64,000 nucleotides of DNA from NCBI RefSeq assembly GCF_036634175.1, contig NZ_JAZIFX010000001.1, forward strand, positions 3,410,001 through 3,474,000, written 5' to 3'. A model generated the notes under the pieces. The model did no database searches and was not told the origin of the DNA. It saw only the letters and a list, made by a program, of their open reading frames with translations. Below, piece after piece: positions 51,321 through 60,112 of this stretch. Position 1 is the first letter of the stretch. Each line of letters opens with the position of its first letter. The stretch is from Streptomyces sp. P9-A2. Its GTDB lineage: Bacteria; Actinomycetota; Actinomycetes; Streptomycetales; Streptomycetaceae. The position numbers and the translations under genes are program-made.

Positions 51321-52547
51321 ATGAGGAACGGGAGCTACAGACGTGCCACGGCGCTGGCCTTGGGCGCGACGCTGCTGGCCGCACTGCCGCCCGCCGCGAC
51401 CGCTCATGCCACGGACAGCGCAGCCGCCCAGGCCACGGCGGAGGCGGCCCGCACCGTGGATGCCGAGACCACCCATGACTTCGCCGCTCTCGCGGATGCC
51501 GTACTGACCAGACGGACCTCCGCGCTCCTGGACGGATCTCAGGCCACCCGCCGTGCCGGCGCGGTGTTGCCACTGAAGGGCGGCGTGCACGTCACCAGCA
51601 GTCTGGCCCGCACGGAGGACACGGCGACCGAGGTACTGCGTGACCGCAGGGCGCGACTCGCCGACCTGGACGAGGCGTACACGGCGGCCGAGACCGAGAT
51701 CGACGTGGACAGGGTGCGGGTGACCGGCGACCGGGCGACTGCCCAGGTCACCGAGACGACGATGCTCACGTACAAGAAGATCCAGGGCGACGAGCCGCCG
51801 ACCACCGGCTTTCAGGCCAGGCACGAGCTGACCTTCGTCGCCGCGCCGGACGGCACGTGGGAGCTGACCGGATTCACGCCTCTCGACGAGGAAGGGCCGG
51901 CCGCGGTCAACTCGGTGGCGGAAACCGCCGGGGACAGCGGGCCCACGTTCACCGGCATGGCCGAGGACCCGATCGACGAGGGCGGCGAGCCTGAAACCGA
52001 CGGCCCCGCGCCCCAGGAGAGCCAGGCGGGCACCACCCAGCCCACCGTCCAGGCCCAGGCCAAGGTCAGCGCCACCGCGAGCTACAACTACACCGCCATG
52101 GCGAAGTACGCGGAGAAGTACTGGAAGAACTACAACACCAACTACCGCAAGTTCAACGACGTCGGGGGCGACTGCACGAACTTCATCAGCCAGGCGCTGC
52201 GGGCCGGCGGCTGGAAAAACGACACAGGTTGGTACAAGAGCTACAAGAACTGGTGGTACAACTCCTCGAACCAGACGACGTCCTGGATCAACGTCAACTA
52301 CTGGGCGTCCTTCGCTCTGCACAGCGACCGGGCCTACAACCTGGACAACGTGTACAAGCTGGGGATCGGGGACATCCTCCAGATGGACTTCAGCGGCAAC
52401 AGGTCCAAGGACCACTCCATGATCACCACGTACAAGAGCGGCGGAGTGCCCTACCTCACCTACCACTCGACCAACACCTACCGGAAGTCGGTGAAGAGCC
52501 TTGTGGCGCAGTACCCGCGCGCGACCTACTACGCCTTCCGCACCTGA
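51321..52547 (+). CDS. Secreted amidase-domain protein (Amidase_6 type)
   Basis: 408 residues. Signal peptide (RRATALALGATLLAALPPAA, cleavage near AHA). A helical/beta linker to about residue 245 is followed by a C-terminal cysteine amidase domain: C285 in GGDCTNFISQALRAGG and H365 in KDHSMITTYK, with many Tyr/Trp/Asn. This domain is related to NlpC/P60-like folds and is found in Gram-positive secreted proteins. Possible action on the cell wall or peptides; substrate unknown. Start ATG 51321 after GGGGGAAG. Confidence 0.85.
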   Translation: MRNGSYRRATALALGATLLAALPPAATAHATDSAAAQATAEAARTVDAETTHDFAALADAVLTRRTSALLDGSQATRRAGAVLPLKGGVHVTSSLARTEDTATEVLRDRRARLADLDEAYTAAETEIDVDRVRVTGDRATAQVTETTMLTYKKIQGDEPPTTGFQARHELTFVAAPDGTWELTGFTPLDEEGPAAVNSVAETAGDSGPTFTGMAEDPIDEGGEPETDGPAPQESQAGTTQPTVQAQAKVSATASYNYTAMAKYAEKYWKNYNTNYRKFNDVGGDCTNFISQALRAGGWKNDTGWYKSYKNWWYNSSNQTTSWINVNYWASFALHSDRAYNLDNVYKLGIGDILQMDFSGNRSKDHSMITTYKSGGVPYLTYHSTNTYRKSVKSLVAQYPRATYYAFRT

Positions 52548-53004
52548 CGGAAGCGGACACCGCTCGTGGCGGCGTCGCGCCGGGCTGCTCATGGCGGTGC
52601 TCTGCGCGATAGCGCTCACCGCATGCGGCGGCGGGGACGGCTCTGCGTCCGCGAAACCCGACCTGGCGGACCAGGACCGTTTCCTGCACGACTACGTACG
52701 GTTCCTCAACCGCTCGGACGAGGGCGGGCTGGCCGGGCTGCTCGACGCCCATCCCCAGGGCTCCAAGGACGCCCGCGCCCGGATCAAGGCGTACGGCGGA
52801 CAGGACTGGGACGTCCGGTGGACGCGCACCTCTGACTTCGAGGGCGTATGGAAAGTGGACGTGTCCGGCACCGCAGGTGTCAAGCGCCGACCCGTCCGCG
52901 TCACCGAGACCATCATCTGGGAGAAGGCGCGGTGGGTGATGGCCCCGCTCCCGGGTGTCGTACCGACCCCACCCGACGCGGCGGGGACCGAACCGCCCGG
53001 GTGA
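52501..53004 (+). CDS. Lipoprotein of unknown function
   Basis: Lipobox LTAC with C42 (AVLCAIALTACGGG), preceded by a basic stretch (RSWRRRAGLL), then about 125 residues of an alpha/beta domain (FLHDYVRFLNRSDEGGLAGL, WKVDVSGTAGVKRRPVRVTE). The start is uncertain: TTG 52501 overlaps the amidase gene by 47 bp; ATG 52591 would leave no basic region. It directly follows the amidase gene and is probably co-transcribed. Confidence 0.7.
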   Translation: MWRSTRARPTTPSAPDGSGHRSWRRRAGLLMAVLCAIALTACGGGDGSASAKPDLADQDRFLHDYVRFLNRSDEGGLAGLLDAHPQGSKDARARIKAYGGQDWDVRWTRTSDFEGVWKVDVSGTAGVKRRPVRVTETIIWEKARWVMAPLPGVVPTPPDAAGTEPPG

Positions 53005-53317
53005 GCGCATCAGAGCCCGGCCGTTTCGCCTGAGCGGCGTCCGGTCTTGAACAAAACAGCGAATGTACCTCCTGACCTGGGGCGGCCGGGCTTGTCCAAG
53101 GCTTCTGTCGTTCCAGCAGGAAGACACTTTCTGCGTACACACCATCGCCCGGCCCCCAGGCTCGTCGTCTCGGCCGACGCCCACGGAGTGGTCAGCCACG
53201 CAGGATCGCGTGCCCACGCTTGCCTTCTTCGCCGGGCTGTTCGCGCTTCGGTCACCGCAGACTGCAAGAGACGGCCAAGCGAAGGCACCCGCCAGGCGCA
53301 AGTGCGCATCGTGCACG
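53005..53317. other. 313-bp stretch without recognisable gene
   Basis: Frames on both strands lack coding bias or any familiar motif. Possibly decayed DNA next to the acetyltransferase pseudogene. Confidence 0.4.
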
Positions 53318-53777
53318 TCACCGACCGAACACACCATGGGTGAGTCGGCGGAACCAGCCTCGAAGATGCCGGCACAGCGGGCCACCGGACGGAAAGTCCG
53401 TGAACGTCTCCCGGCTCATCGCCGTGCAGGAGGACCGTCCACAAACTTTCCGTCCGGTGGCCGGGATAGGTCGTGAGCAGGGAGTGAAGGGCTTCGCGCC
53501 CCAGTCCCTGCCGCTGTCAGTTATCGCTGACCCAGACGTCCAGGATTCGTCCCGTACGGCACTGCGGGCAGAACCGGAAGCGCAACCGCCCGATCTCTGC
53601 TTGCCTCGGGTCGAGGAGAACGATCTCGAACAGCCGTCCACGGCGCTGAGGGACGATGCGGCTGAGCTGCCGCGCCCGACTGCCCGCGCACCGACACTCC
53701 AAGACCGGGTCTCCCGCGCATCCATGACCCCACGCCCTACCCATCGGCCCGAGCTCCGGCAATACCGTCGTCCCCAC
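53318..53777 (-). pseudogene. GNAT-family acetyltransferase, nonsense mutated and frameshifted
   Basis: The minus strand reads FEIVLLDPRQAEIGRLRFRF, CPQCRTGRILDVWVSDN, then TGA (53517-53519), then in the same frame QRQGLGREALHSLLTTYPGH. QRQGLG is the acetyl-CoA loop of GNAT enzymes, and the usual residue before it is Trp, so TGG to TGA is the likely change. About 30 codons later a frameshift separates the end, FPSGGPLCRHLRGW. Start about GTG 53777. Clearly dead. Confidence 0.7.
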
Positions 53778-54377
53778 GGGGCCAAAGAGTGCAGGAGGAA
53801 TTTCCGGCGTTCCTGCACGGCTGCATCACCCCAGCCTGACACGCGCCACGTGTGCCGCGCGTGAGCTTCCCGCGACAGACATGTGGCTCCCAGATCGTGT
53901 GGTCACACGACATCCGGCCAGTCACCCGCGCCCGGAGTTGTCGGCGGTCGCTGAACCTGGACCCCTTTGGGGTCGGTGACTTTGGCGGCCGTCGCCATCG
54001 CCCTCGGTATCGCCTACGACCGCGCGTTCCCGCACCGCCAGCAGGACGGCATGCACCCGAACTCCGCCGCTCGCCGACGGTGACGGCCGCCTGTCGAGAG
54101 ATCCGGACCCCTTGGGCACAAGGGGAAGAGCCCGAGCGGAAGAAGCCCCGCTCCTGGCCCGGACACCCTTCCACCACGCAGGCGGTCGTGCATGCTCGTG
54201 AGAAATGAGTGACGGCGCCCATACTGCCGGGTGTCGGAAAGCAGCCGCACCGGCCGTCTGCTGTGTCCGGCAGATGAGGCGTCGCGTCAGGAGGGGCGCC
54301 GACACTGCTGGTCAGAGCTCTGGATGCGTGAGCGGACGGAGCGGCACCCACTGTCAGGAAGCAAGGCCGGGCGTCAG
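53778..54377. other. 600 bp without convincing gene
   Basis: Only weak frames on both strands. A short plus-strand frame near 53974 (VTLAAVAIALGIAYDRAF) looks like a signal/anchor segment but ends after 34 codons. Confidence 0.4.
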
Positions 54378-54416
54378 GCCGGGTGCTGCTGACCTGCACG
54401 GACAGCAGCACCCGGC
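54378..54416. terminator. Perfect 14-bp hairpin left of att core 4
   Basis: GCCGGGTGCTGCTG (54378-54391) is complementary to 54403-54416, loop 11 nt, followed by ACAAAA. Confidence 0.75.
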
Positions 54417-54451
54417 ACAAAAGAACACCACCGGTCAAGGATTCGATCCCA

Positions 54452-54494
54452 CTCCTCAAGCGGGTGTCGCAGGTTCGAATCCTGCCGGGGGCAC
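54452..54494 (+). repeat. att core copy 4 (one mismatch)
   Basis: Same as the 43-bp tRNA-Arg segment except C for A at 54457. It closes the 17.6-kb segment. An imperfect hairpin follows (AGGGCCGG at 54502, CCGGCCCT at 54533). Confidence 0.9.
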
Positions 54495-54615
54495 AGAAGT
54501 AAGGGCCGGCTCGAAGGGCTTGATCCTCCGAACCGGCCCTACGGCATGATCTCGTCCGTGCCACGCTCGCACCACGAAGTCCGTTGAGCCCCCACCCACA
54601 CGGCGCGCCCCGGCG

Positions 54616-55083
54616 TCAGCCGTCGTGGGGCACCCTCGGGCGGGTGACCGGTACGACGGTGAGGAGGTCGTCCAGCCCTTTGAAGTCGTCGGGGTTGGTG
54701 GTGAAGAGGGGAAGGTCCTCGGCCACGGCGATGGCGGCGATCATCAAGTCGGCCACCCGGCGACGCGGCTTGCGGCCCGCGCTGATCACCGCGGCGCAGA
54801 TGCGGCCGTAAATACGGGCCGCGTCGGCGTCGAAGGGGATGGGGTCGAACTCGTTCTCGGCGCGTTGCAGGACGTCGAGCCTGCGGGCGCGTTCGGCGTG
54901 TTCGTCGTAGCCGCTCTGTTCGTCGTTGCGACGGACCTCGTGCGGGCCGGCGGACAACTCGGCCAGGGTGATGGCGGTGATCGCCATTTCGTCCGGTAGT
55001 TCCTCGGGGGCCACCCACCGGCGCAGAATCATGATGTTGGTGTCGAGGAGTCCCTGCGCGTACGTCGAGCGGTCAGCGGGCAT
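54616..55083 (-). CDS. PIN-domain toxin (VapC/FitB-like)
   Basis: 155 residues. PIN acidic residues are D14 in LLDTNIMIL, E42 in LAELSAG, D112 in VADLMIAAIA and D132/D133 in TTNPDDF. This is the typical VapC/FitB layout, an Mg-dependent RNase. I start at ATG 55083, which overlaps the antitoxin gene by 11 bp; the frame is open further upstream only as antitoxin antisense-frame. It is not similar to the toxin of module 1. Confidence 0.88.
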   Translation of the reverse strand: MPADRSTYAQGLLDTNIMILRRWVAPEELPDEMAITAITLAELSAGPHEVRRNDEQSGYDEHAERARRLDVLQRAENEFDPIPFDADAARIYGRICAAVISAGRKPRRRVADLMIAAIAVAEDLPLFTTNPDDFKGLDDLLTVVPVTRPRVPHDG

Positions 55084-55342
55084 AGGGATCGTCCGGGTAG
55101 GTGTCGGCCGTGGCGTCCTGGTCGGCGCGGAAGGTGTCGAGGTCGATGTCGGGGGCGGTCCTGGACATCGCGGCGAACTCCTGGCGGGAGACGAACCGAC
55201 GGCGTCGCCGCAGAGGAACGAGCTCACCGATCGGGTGTCCGTCACGGGTGACGGTGAACGACTGGCCGCCCTGTATGGCGTCCATGATCTCTCGGGACCG
55301 GTTGCGCAGATCCCGCTGGGTGATTTCGGGCTGAACGCTCAT
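55073..55342 (-). CDS. Phd/YefM-family antitoxin
   Basis: 89 residues. QPEITQRDLRNRSREIMDAI, QGGQSFTVTRDGHPIGELVP is the Phd/YefM DNA-binding fold; the acidic C-terminus (DIDLDTFRADQDATAD) binds the toxin. ATG 55342 lies 10 bp from a palindromic operator. First gene of the TA operon. Confidence 0.9.
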   Translation of the reverse strand: MSVQPEITQRDLRNRSREIMDAIQGGQSFTVTRDGHPIGELVPLRRRRRFVSRQEFAAMSRTAPDIDLDTFRADQDATADTYPDDPYAR

Positions 55343-55351
55343 ACCGACCAC

Positions 55352-55379
55352 GGTAGCACCCGGTGCTACCGGGTAGCAC
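55352..55379. promoter_or_regulatory. TA operator with three GGTAGCAC half-sites
   Basis: GGTAGCACC-C-GGTGCTACC (55352-55370) is a perfect 19-bp palindrome and a third half-site GGTAGCAC follows at 55372-55379. It is a typical cooperative Phd/YefM binding array directly upstream of the antitoxin start. Confidence 0.8.
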
Positions 55380-55478
55380 TTCACGCCGAAGGCTCGCGCC
55401 GACAAGCCTTCGACCGTGAACGCGGTGAGCGACCAGGGCAGGCCGGCAGTCGTCACGGGCAGCCCCCGCTGGAACAGA

Positions 55479-55597
55479 TTCAGCACACATGAGGCCGGGA
55501 AACCCCACGAACATACGAGAACCACGGAGGGGTGTTTTCCCAGGCCAGACACCCCAAGACCGACGTTTTCGCAGGTCACAGCCCTGCCCAGGGAAAA
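55479..55597 (+). repeat. Arm repeat B next to att core 5
   Basis: Homologous to arm A (36754-36873) from ATTCAGCACACATGAGG to CCCAGGGAAAACTCCT, with scattered differences and small indels. Confidence 0.85.
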
Positions 55598-55640
55598 CTC
55601 CTAAAGCGGGTGTCGCAGGTTCGAATCCTGCCGGGGGCAC
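55598..55640 (+). repeat. att core copy 5 (right end of the island)
   Basis: Identical to the 43-bp tRNA-Arg segment; last copy in the window, so 55640 is taken as the right boundary of the accreted island. Confidence 0.9.
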
Positions 55641-55655
55641 AGAGAAACACCTGGT

Positions 55656-55692
55656 CAGAGGCCCTTCCGTCCGGCGGACGGGAGGGTCTCTG
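55656..55692. terminator. Long hairpin after att core 5
   Basis: An 18-bp stem with two mismatches (55656-55673 with 55675-55692). This may be the original chromosomal terminator of the tRNA-Arg gene. Confidence 0.65.
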
Positions 55693-55708
55693 CGCTTGCA
55701 GCACACAT

Positions 55709-55906
55709 ATGGCAGTGGGTGAGCTCAAGGACGCGTCCGGCGTGCCGCTCGGAAGGCCGGGCGCACGTCTGGGGTGGAAGACGACCACCCATCTCACCAA
55801 GGGCCGGCTCTTCGTGCTCGGCGAGCGGGGAGTGTCCGCTGAGATCGAACAGCGGGCCGCGGATGCCGCCGCGGCCGTGGCCCGAGCGTGGCGCGACCGG
55901 CACTGA
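55709..55906 (+). CDS. Small hypothetical protein or gene fragment
   Basis: 65 codons with high GC at third positions (GELKDASGVPLGRPGARLGW, RLFVLGERGVSAEIEQRAAD). No ribosome-binding site and no known family; it may be the 3' remnant of a larger gene cut by integration. Confidence 0.35.
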   Translation: MAVGELKDASGVPLGRPGARLGWKTTTHLTKGRLFVLGERGVSAEIEQRAADAAAAVARAWRDRH

Positions 55907-55954
55907 GCACGCTGCCGGCCTGATGCGAGGAAAGCCGGAGGCGTCGTCCCGGCT

Positions 55955-56730
55955 CTACGCGGTGGCGTGACTCCCCCAGGTTGTCACCACTGCCAGTCCC
56001 TCCGGGGCCGTCACCTCCACCGAGCCGTCCGCCGTCAGCGTGACGTCCAGCCGCCCGCCGCCGACTTGGAGCCCCGTCACCGTCAGCGGGGCGTGTCTCC
56101 CGGCGAAGGTGGGGGCCACGGTGACCGTGCCGGCCGGGACGTCCGCATCCAGGCCGAGGACCGAGCGCAGTACCAGGACCGAGGAGCGGCTGCCCACGCC
56201 TGGGGTCGGCAGGACGCCGGGTAGGGGGCTGGGTACGGGCCCGCCTCCCTGCCGTGGCCGGCGAAGAGTTCGGGCAGGCGGGCGTCGAATGCCGTCGACG
56301 CTGTCAGTAGGCCCTCTGCCGGTGATGCGGCGGCGTCGGGGAAGCCTGCCCCGGTCAGGCCGTGAAGGGCGATCGCGGTGTCGTACGGCCGTGACGGTTC
56401 GGCGGCGGTGCAGGGCGCGGGCCGGGTCCACCGCCACCTCGTCGAGGCCCCGCAGGAGCGACCGGAATTCCGCCCGGTTCGCTCCCCTCGGCCCGCCGTC
56501 GACCGGAGCGAGGGTGATGCCTTCGGTTGCGACGGTCAGCTGGGCCGACGCCCTGCGGTCACCGTGGTAGAAACCGGCGGCACCCCCGTCGAGCCGCCCG
56601 TCCGCGCGGGAGATCGCCGGACTCGGCGCGCACAGGGTGAGGACCGCGTCGCACAGGAACGGCAGCAGGCCCTCGCTCGCAGAGGCGGCCGCCGGGGCGT
56701 TGGCGGTGGGTGGTCCACAACAGCAGTACC
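55955..56730 (-). pseudogene. Glycogen-debranching-enzyme-like gene with internal deletion and frameshifts
   Basis: The N-terminal part reads LLPFLCDAVLTLCAPSPAIS, RADGRLDGGAAGFYHGDRRA and FRSLLRGLDE, matching the N-terminal domain of amylo-alpha-1,6-glucosidase-type proteins. After RRRTVTA the text changes frame and jumps to the C-terminal helical domain (YDTAIALHGLTGAGFPDAAA, LPELFAGHGREAGP, PASCRPQAWAA), then changes frame again for the last 80 residues. Intact members are about 700 residues; most of the middle is missing. It lies directly downstream of the ABC permease genes and was probably the operon's glycosidase. Confidence 0.8.
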
Positions 56731-56752
56731 TCTCGGGAACTCGGGAAGCGGC

Positions 56753-57607
56753 TCAGCCCTTGACGGCTGAGCTGGCGACACCCTGGACGAACCAGCGCTG
56801 GAAGAAGGCGAAGACGATCAGGACGGGCAGGACGAGCAGGACGCCGAAGGCGAGAATCTGGCCCCAGTCCGGGGGCAGCTGGGCCTGGAAGACGCTCATC
56901 TCCAGCGGCAGCGGGCGTACCGAGGGGTCGGAGACCATCAGGACCGGCCAGAGGAAGGAGCCCCACTGGATGAGGAAGGTCAGGATCGCCACGGACGCGA
57001 AGGCCGGCTTCGACATCGGGACGATGATCGCGAAGAAGGTGCGCCAGGGGCCCGCGCCGTCGAGACGGGCGGCTTCCTCGATACTCGGCGGGATCGAGCG
57101 GAAGAACGTGTGGAACTGGTAGACCGAGAAGGCGTTGGCGATGAACGGGATCGCCTGGATGAACAGCGTGTTGCGCTGGTCGTTGAACATGTAGAAGAGC
57201 GGGACGGCCACCGACTCGAACGGGACCAGCAGCAGCAGCAGGACGAGGGTGAAGACGGCGTTCCGGCCACGCCACTTCAGCCGTGACAGGCCGTACGCCG
57301 CCATCGAGTTGATGAACAGGCCGCCCGTCACCACGACGAACGACAGCAGCAGCGAGATGCCCATGAAGCGCCAGAAGTAGCCGGTGCTGTCGGAGTTGAG
57401 GCTGTCGAGGACGGCCGTGTAGTTGTCGAAGGACAGGTGGGTCGGGAGGAAGCCGGACAGGCCGTTCAGGACTTCGTCGGACGGCTTGAGGCTGCCCATG
57501 AACAGGTAGATCACCGGCAGCGCGAAGATGAAGGCCAGCACGCTCAGGACGGCGTAGTCGAGGAAGCGGCGCAGGGGTGTGCGGGTGAGGCCCGTGTGGA
57601 TGCTCAT
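56753..57607 (-). CDS. Sugar ABC transporter permease (MalG-like)
   Basis: 284 residues, six helices, EAA loop EEAARLDGAGPWRTFFAIIVP. Coupled with the permease upstream (9-bp gap). Together with the SBP gene at 58689 it forms an importer next to a GH32-like gene and a LacI regulator, suggesting uptake of a fructoside or another oligosaccharide. No ATPase gene is nearby. Confidence 0.92.
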   Translation of the reverse strand: MSIHTGLTRTPLRRFLDYAVLSVLAFIFALPVIYLFMGSLKPSDEVLNGLSGFLPTHLSFDNYTAVLDSLNSDSTGYFWRFMGISLLLSFVVVTGGLFINSMAAYGLSRLKWRGRNAVFTLVLLLLLVPFESVAVPLFYMFNDQRNTLFIQAIPFIANAFSVYQFHTFFRSIPPSIEEAARLDGAGPWRTFFAIIVPMSKPAFASVAILTFLIQWGSFLWPVLMVSDPSVRPLPLEMSVFQAQLPPDWGQILAFGVLLVLPVLIVFAFFQRWFVQGVASSAVKG

Positions 57608-57616
57608 GGTCAGTCC

Positions 57617-58624
57617 TCAGTCCTCGTTGTCGGGCCGGACGACGCGGCGCTGGATGAGGGTCAGGACGACGACGATCAGGAAGAAGACGACGGTGATCGC
57701 GGACGCCTGGCCGACGTTGTTCTGGTCGAAGGCGGTGGTGACGGCCTGGTACATCACGGTGCGGGCGGCGTCCTCGTTGAGGCCGCCGCCCTTGACGAGG
57801 ACGTACACCTGGTCGAAGACCCGGAAGGAGAGCACCGAGGTGAGCATGGCGACGAAGACGAGGGTTCCGCGGATGCCGGGCAGGGTGACGTGGCGGAACT
57901 GCTGCCAGCGGCTCGCGCGGTCGAGTTCGGCGGCTTCGTAGAGCTCGCCCGGGATCTGCTGGAGGCCGGCGAGTAGGATGACCATCTGGAAGCCGACTCC
58001 CTGCCAGACGGACAGCACGATGATCGAGGCCATCGCGGTGGCGGAGTCGCCGAGCCAGTCGAAGGCGCCCCAGTTGCCGAAACTCACCGCGTGCAGCGCG
58101 GAGTTGAGCATGCCCTGGTCGCTGCGGGCGAGGATGAGCCGCCAGATCACGGCGACCAGCGCCATCGGGAAGACGACCGGCATGAAGAAGAGGGACCGGA
58201 ACAGGCCGATCGCCTTGAGCTTGCGGTTGAGCAGGATCGCCAGCCCGAGTGCCAGCGCCGTCTGCACGGGGACGACGACCACGGCGAAGGTCAGGTTGTT
58301 CAGCAGGGCCCGCAGGAACGGGCCGGACAGGTCGGGGTCGGTGAACAGTCGGCGGTACTGCTCCAGGCCGAAGAAGGCCGGCGCGAGCGGAGAGCCGAGG
58401 CGGACGTTGTAGAAGGAGAGGACGACGGCGTAGCCGAACGGGACGCCGACGAAGGCGACGAGTCCGGCGACGGCAGGCGTGGACATGAGCAGTCCGTGCA
58501 GCCAGTCGCGGTTCTTGCGCACGGGGCGCGCCGGACGCGCCGGACGCGCGGGCTTTTCGGCGGTCACGGGTGGGGCCTTCTCCCGGGCGTGGGGCGCGGC
58601 GTGTGCCGGTTCTGCGGATGTCAC
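57617..58624 (-). CDS. Sugar ABC transporter permease (MalF-like)
   Basis: 335 residues. A 40-residue Ala/Pro/Arg-rich cytoplasmic N-terminus with an ARPARP repeat, then six helices; EAA loop EAAELDRASRWQQFRHVTLP. Second gene of the SBP-permease-permease unit on the minus strand. Confidence 0.92.
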   Translation of the reverse strand: MTSAEPAHAAPHAREKAPPVTAEKPARPARPARPVRKNRDWLHGLLMSTPAVAGLVAFVGVPFGYAVVLSFYNVRLGSPLAPAFFGLEQYRRLFTDPDLSGPFLRALLNNLTFAVVVVPVQTALALGLAILLNRKLKAIGLFRSLFFMPVVFPMALVAVIWRLILARSDQGMLNSALHAVSFGNWGAFDWLGDSATAMASIIVLSVWQGVGFQMVILLAGLQQIPGELYEAAELDRASRWQQFRHVTLPGIRGTLVFVAMLTSVLSFRVFDQVYVLVKGGGLNEDAARTVMYQAVTTAFDQNNVGQASAITVVFFLIVVVLTLIQRRVVRPDNED

Positions 58625-58688
58625 GGATGGGTCCTGTTCCCGGCGGGGGCGGGCACGGCGTGCGCGGGCCCGCCCCCGGCCGATGGTC

Positions 58689-60032
58689 CTACGGGATCTC
58701 GTAGCCGGCGTTGTCGGAGAAGTCCTGGTCGATGGCGCGGGCGGCCTTGGACAGGGCGCTCTTCGGGTCGGCGCCTCCGTAGACCGAGTTGAGGGCCTCG
58801 CTGAACTTGGCGGTGATGGTGGGGTATCCGGCGGTCACCGGGCGCGTGACGGCGACGCAGGACTTGGTGATGTCGCTGTCGCCGCAGGGCTTGGCGAGCT
58901 GGTCGGCGAAGAGCTGGAGCGGGCCGCTCTGCTTGTACAGGGGGGACGCGGCGAGCGCCGTCTTGGTGGCGGGCGGGGCGCCGTTGGCCGTCGTCATCGC
59001 GGTGACGTTGGTGTCGTTGAGGAGGTAGTCCATGAAGGCGCCGGCGGCCTTGGCGTTCTTGGTGTCGGCGCCGATGCCCCAGGCCCAGGATCCCTGGCCG
59101 GTCTTGGGGCCGTTGCCGAAGTCGGGCAGCGGCAGGACGACGAGGTCGTCACCGAGGGCCTTGCTGTAGGTGGGGTACATCCAGTGGCCGACCCAGCTCA
59201 GGGCGACGCGGCCCTTGGCGAAGGCGTTGCCGTCGGTGTTGGGGTCGACGTACGTCTTCCAGGACTGGACGGTCTTCAGCGCCGAGACCGCCGCCGGAGT
59301 GTCGAGGGCGCCCTCCGCCTTGCCGTCCTTGAGCAGCGAGCCTCCGGCCGACCAGACGACGGGGGCGAAGCCGTAGGCGCCCCACTCGGTGGCGAGACCG
59401 TTGTTCTCCTGGATGTCGAGGGTCTTGCCGTCGGAGTCCTTGGCCTTCAGCGTCTTGAGCGCGTCCGTGAACTGCTCCGCGGTCCAGCCGTCGGACAGGC
59501 TGGTCGGGTACTTCACGCCGGCCGCGTCCAGCAGCTTCTTGTTGCCGTAGATCCCGAGGCCGGAGTCGTACATGCCCAGGCCGTAGTGCTTGCCGCCGAT
59601 CTCGCCCTGGGACTTGCTCGCGTCGGTGGCGTTGGCCATCGTCTTGGCGGAGACGTGGTCGTCGATGGGGGCGAGCTTCTTGTTGTAGACGAAGTTCGCC
59701 ATGGTCGGGCCGTCGAACTCCATCACGTCCGGCAGTTCGGAGGCGCTGGTGGCGGTGATTGTCTTGGTGTAGTCGTTGCCGGGTATCAGCTTCAGCTCGA
59801 CCTTGATGTCGCTCTGCGAGGAGTTGAAGGACTTCACCGCGGCCTGCACGGCGGCGTCCTCGCTCTTCTGGCTCTGGTGGGCCCAGACACTGATGGTGCC
59901 CTTGCCGCTGCCGCCCTCCGCGGACGCGTCGGTGCCGCCGCCCCCGCCGCAGGCGGCCAGTGCCGCCAGGGGCAGGGCGAGAGCCAGGCCCGTACAGGCT
60001 GTGCGGCGGTACCTTCTGCTGGTCGAACTCAT
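58689..60032 (-). CDS. Sugar ABC transporter substrate-binding lipoprotein
   Basis: 447 residues. Lipobox LAAC with C28, Gly/Ser linker, then a family 1 solute-binding fold (ISVWAHQSQKSEDAAVQAAV, GLGIYGNKKLLDAAG, SWVGHWMYP). First gene of the importer operon, 80 bp downstream of the LacI gene stop on the same strand. The ligand is unknown; context suggests a fructose-containing sugar. Confidence 0.92.
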   Translation of the reverse strand: MSSTSRRYRRTACTGLALALPLAALAACGGGGGTDASAEGGSGKGTISVWAHQSQKSEDAAVQAAVKSFNSSQSDIKVELKLIPGNDYTKTITATSASELPDVMEFDGPTMANFVYNKKLAPIDDHVSAKTMANATDASKSQGEIGGKHYGLGMYDSGLGIYGNKKLLDAAGVKYPTSLSDGWTAEQFTDALKTLKAKDSDGKTLDIQENNGLATEWGAYGFAPVVWSAGGSLLKDGKAEGALDTPAAVSALKTVQSWKTYVDPNTDGNAFAKGRVALSWVGHWMYPTYSKALGDDLVVLPLPDFGNGPKTGQGSWAWGIGADTKNAKAAGAFMDYLLNDTNVTAMTTANGAPPATKTALAASPLYKQSGPLQLFADQLAKPCGDSDITKSCVAVTRPVTAGYPTITAKFSEALNSVYGGADPKSALSKAARAIDQDFSDNAGYEIP

Positions 60033-60112
60033 GGTTTATGTCTCCGTGCTGTGGCGAGGGTTCGAGGTGCGGGAGTGCTTTCGAGGCGTGGGGGTGTGGG
60101 GCTCGAGGGGTG

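Larger units (their letters stand above)
36874..54494. mobile_element. Decayed integrative element with DyP-peroxidase cargo, 17.6 kb
   Basis: Bounded by cores 3 and 4. Left end: hairpin, GGGAAC repeats and a frameshifted tyrosine integrase in the same order as in the AICE. The rest is cargo: a peroxidase operon, LuxR regulator, lipid kinase, HdeD, hydrolase, amidase and pseudogenes. No rep or tra genes remain. Boundaries are firm from the cores; joint acquisition of all cargo is inferred. Confidence 0.65.
54452..55640. mobile_element. att-flanked toxin-antitoxin mini-module 2
   Basis: Between cores 4 and 5; a TA operon, arm repeat B and core 5, no integrase. Same plan as module 1, but the TA families and orientation differ, so the modules were assembled independently. 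Confidence 0.6.

Noticed and set aside
53852..54208. Plus-strand open frame left of att core 4
   Set aside because: No start signal, Arg/Pro-rich, no domain; most likely chance.
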